Shown: positions 5,865 to 6,312 of the stretch, piece by piece
Layout of the letters: every line of letters starts with the position of its first letter
Numbering within the stretch: position 1 is the stretch's first letter
Assembly (NCBI GenBank): GCA_017652545.1
Contig: JAGCAV010000406.1
Coordinates: forward strand, 1 to 6,312
Direction of reading: 5' to 3'
DNA: 6,312 nucleotides
DNA from: Lachnospiraceae bacterium
GTDB lineage: Bacteria; Bacillota_A; Clostridia; Lachnospirales; Lachnospiraceae
Made by a program: the position numbers and the translations under genes
Notes under the pieces: model-generated
The model's input: only the letters and a program-made list of their open reading frames with translations
Databases searched by the model: none
What the model was told of the DNA's origin: nothing

Positions 5865-6312
5865 TCAGTCCCGCCTGAAAAGATCTCTTGTATAGACCTT
5901 CTCCCGGACATCGTCAAGCACGCTGTCATATCTGTTGGCGATGATGCAGCCGCACATCCGCTTGAACTTCTTCAGGTCGTTCACCACATCCGACCCGAAG
6001 AACGTCGATCCGTTCTCCAGCGACGGCTCGTAGATGACGACCCTCGCCCCCTTTGCCTTGATCCGCTTCATCACGCCCTGGATGCTGCTGTGCCGGAAGT
6101 TGTCGCTGTTGCTCTTCATAGTCAGCCGGTAGACCCCGACCACTGTCTCTTTCTGTCTGCGCTCCCGGTCCGTGTTGTAGGCTGACGAGGCTGTGTAGAA
6201 CCCGGCGATCTCCAGCACTCTGTCGGCAATGAAGTCCTTTCGTGTCCGGTTGCTCTCCACGATCGCCTGGATCAGGTTCTCCGGCACATCCCGGTAATTG
6301 GCCAGCAGCTGC
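5865..6312 (-). CDS. ugd: UDP-glucose 6-dehydrogenase, C-terminal fragment (runs off the right edge)
   Basis: The last 148 codons of a short-type UDP-glucose 6-dehydrogenase, which oxidises UDP-glucose to UDP-glucuronate with NAD+ for capsule or other surface polysaccharides; cytosolic. The frame is open to the window edge and the visible protein starts [21 protein letters not shown]. Blocks [48 protein letters not shown] and the end [11 protein letters not shown] match the UDP-binding C-terminal domain of E. coli Ugd ([15 protein letters not shown], [41 protein letters not shown], from memory). The catalytic Cys of GGYCLPKDTKQL lies about ten residues before the window edge and is not seen. 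About 17 extra residues separate RVLE from VVGVYRL compared with E. coli. An internal GTG at 6287 is not the start: the homology continues upstream of it. No clear terminator follows. Confidence 0.95.
   Translation of the reverse strand, partial: QLLANYRDVPENLIQAIVESNRTRKDFIADRVLEIAGFYTASSAYNTDRERRQKETVVGVYRLTMKSNSDNFRHSSIQGVMKRIKAKGARVVIYEPSLENGSTFFGSDVVNDLKKFKRMCGCIIANRYDSVLDDVREKVYTRDLFRRD

Noticed and set aside
5823..6185. Open frame of 120 codons on the plus strand opposite ugd
   Set aside because: Overlaps the strongly conserved ugd coding region on the other strand; no recognisable product.

Overview
This 6.3 kb window carries genes on the minus strand only, so transcription runs from the right edge to the left. 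The protein sequences suggest a Clostridia, probably Lachnospiraceae-like, genome with moderately high GC. The basis is the style of the RpoB N-terminus, a gut-Firmicute type of short UDP-glucose dehydrogenase, and a large soluble PAS/hybrid kinase paired with a REC/GGDEF/EAL protein. The family assignment comes from remembered sequence resemblance, not from a search.

Layout in order of transcription. (1) 6312-5865: 3' part of a UDP-glucose 6-dehydrogenase gene (ugd); the 5' part lies outside the window. (2) 5864-5782: short spacer with a probable sigma-A type promoter and a ribosome binding site. (3) 5781-2785: 998-residue soluble hybrid histidine kinase, PAS-PAS-coiled coil-PAS-HisKA-HATPase-REC-REC. 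(4) 2784-2652: 133-bp spacer with an 11-bp direct repeat and a strong Shine-Dalgarno sequence. (5) 2651-414: 745-residue response regulator, REC-GGDEF(degenerate)-EAL(intact)-GGDEF(degenerate), predicted to hydrolyse cyclic di-GMP. (6) 413-195: intergenic region with a very good promoter (extended -10, consensus -35, A-tract UP-like element), a 10-bp inverted repeat spanning the promoter and leader, and a possible 26-codon leader ORF ending 7 nt before rpoB. (7) 194-1: first 64 codons of rpoB.

The kinase and the REC/EAL protein look like a signalling pair: a cytoplasmic sensor feeding a phosphorelay that sets cyclic di-GMP turnover. The kinase has no visible HPt domain, so transfer to the partner's REC domain would be direct or through an HPt encoded elsewhere. 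ugd and rpoB are housekeeping neighbours with no obvious functional link to the pair. The rpoB gene starts a new transcription unit here and is not directly preceded by rplL. The least ordinary part of the window is the rpoB leader; the signalling genes have recognised architectures with notable active-site losses. There is no mobile element, CRISPR array, tRNA or rRNA, and no gene-free stretch longer than about 220 bp.
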